Shown here piece by piece: positions 13,317 to 13,590 of a DNA stretch of 13,590 nt. This DNA is from SVQP01 sp045594705. Lineage in GTDB: Bacteria > Bacillota > Clostridia > Oscillospirales > CAG-272. The position numbers and the translations under genes were made by a program. The notes beneath the pieces are model-generated. The model searched no databases. It had not been told where the DNA came from and saw nothing but the letters and a program-made list of their open reading frames with translations. Where the stretch lies: positions 1 to 13,590 of the forward strand of contig JAZNZB010000051.1 of NCBI GenBank assembly GCA_045594705.1, written 5' to 3'. Every line of letters begins with the position of its first letter. Position 1 is the stretch's first letter.

Positions 13317-13590
13317 AACGGCAGGATGGGGAGATACTCCAAGTGGAGTATCTCCCCAGTTCTATTCGCCTTGGGCGAGTGATATTGCCTTTGGCAGTGA
13401 TATTCGCCTTGGGCGAGTGGTATTTGCTTCGCAAGTTTTGGAGGCGAATAGAATATCACTGAAGCCGCAAGGCTTCAATATCACTATCGCAGGAGCGATA
13501 ATATCACTCCGACGCAGCCGGAATATCACTCATATAGCAAAAAGAGAGAGCTTTGCGAAATATCTTTTCGCATGACTCTCTCTTTTCTCC
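13317..13590 (+). repeat. Mosaic hairpin repeat, copy 2 (cut by window end)
   Basis: Same order as copy 1: left outer arm AACGGCAGGAT (13317-13327), the 14-bp hairpin with GGGGAGATACTCC arms (13327-13358), closing arms TTCTATTCGCC (13360-13370) and GGCGAATAGAA (13443-13453), GTGATATT-type spacers within, then AATATCACT at 13452, 13477, 13500 and 13522, each of the first three followed by a short hairpin (GAAGCC/GGCTTC, ATCGC/GCGAT, CCG/CGG). The spacer words and the last 60 bases are nearly identical to copy 1, but the small hairpins differ in sequence while still pairing. The right outer arm lies beyond the window. Confidence 0.92.
13540..13586 (+). terminator. Terminator-like hairpin inside repeat copy 2
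   Basis: AAAAGAGAGAG (13540-13550) pairs with CTCTCTCTTTT (13576-13586), with an inner TGCGAAA/TTTTCGCA stem. It differs from copy 1 at a single loop base. It is the only terminator candidate seen after the 12813-13310 gene. Confidence 0.65.

Overview
This window looks like a chromosomal segment of a Clostridia-type Firmicute, possibly an Oscillospiraceae-like gut anaerobe. The evidence is near-consensus sigma-A promoters that all have 17-bp spacers, strong AGGAGG-type ribosome binding sites, U-tailed hairpin terminators, an ECF-type thiamine transporter under a TPP riboswitch, and many single-gene lipoproteins. No taxon was assigned by search, so this is inference.

Layout. Bases 1-430 (minus strand) hold the RNase P RNA gene rnpB with its own promoter and terminator. 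Bases 425-1320 (minus) hold thiT, the thiamine-binding S component of an ECF transporter, behind a promoter, a TPP riboswitch and an intrinsic terminator. Bases 1359-2175 (plus) hold a single-gene lipoprotein of unknown function. Bases 2206-4375 (plus) hold a pgk-tpiA glycolytic operon. Bases 4389-4701 hold a mosaic hairpin repeat. Bases 4714-7308 (minus) hold a two-gene operon of an unknown lipoprotein followed by an ABC-type solute-binding lipoprotein, with no permease or ATPase nearby. Bases 7352-10686 (minus) hold one long lipoprotein gene that combines a GH110-like right-handed beta-helix with three tandem C-terminal modules. Bases 10863-12723 (plus) hold an AMP-forming acyl-CoA synthetase with its own promoter and terminator. 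Bases 12750-13310 (plus) hold a small lipoprotein. Bases 13317-13590 hold a second copy of the mosaic repeat, cut by the window end.

How the parts relate. Most genes are separate transcription units with a clear promoter and terminator, so apart from pgk-tpiA and the solute-binding operon the window is not one pathway. Five of the nine protein genes encode predicted lipoproteins, so much of the window concerns the cell surface: carbohydrate capture (solute-binding protein) and possibly alpha-galactoside or other glycan cleavage (GH110-like protein). The rest is housekeeping: tRNA processing, thiamine uptake, glycolysis and fatty-acid activation.

The most unusual object is the repeat. It is about 0.3 kb and is built from short variable hairpins punctuated by GTGATATT on its left half and AATATCACT on its right half, closed by an 11-bp inverted repeat and ending in a conserved terminator-like hairpin. 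Two copies lie about 8.9 kb apart in the same orientation, each starting within about 15 bases of a plus-strand stop codon. Paired changes between the copies suggest selection on structure. I do not recognise a named family for it.
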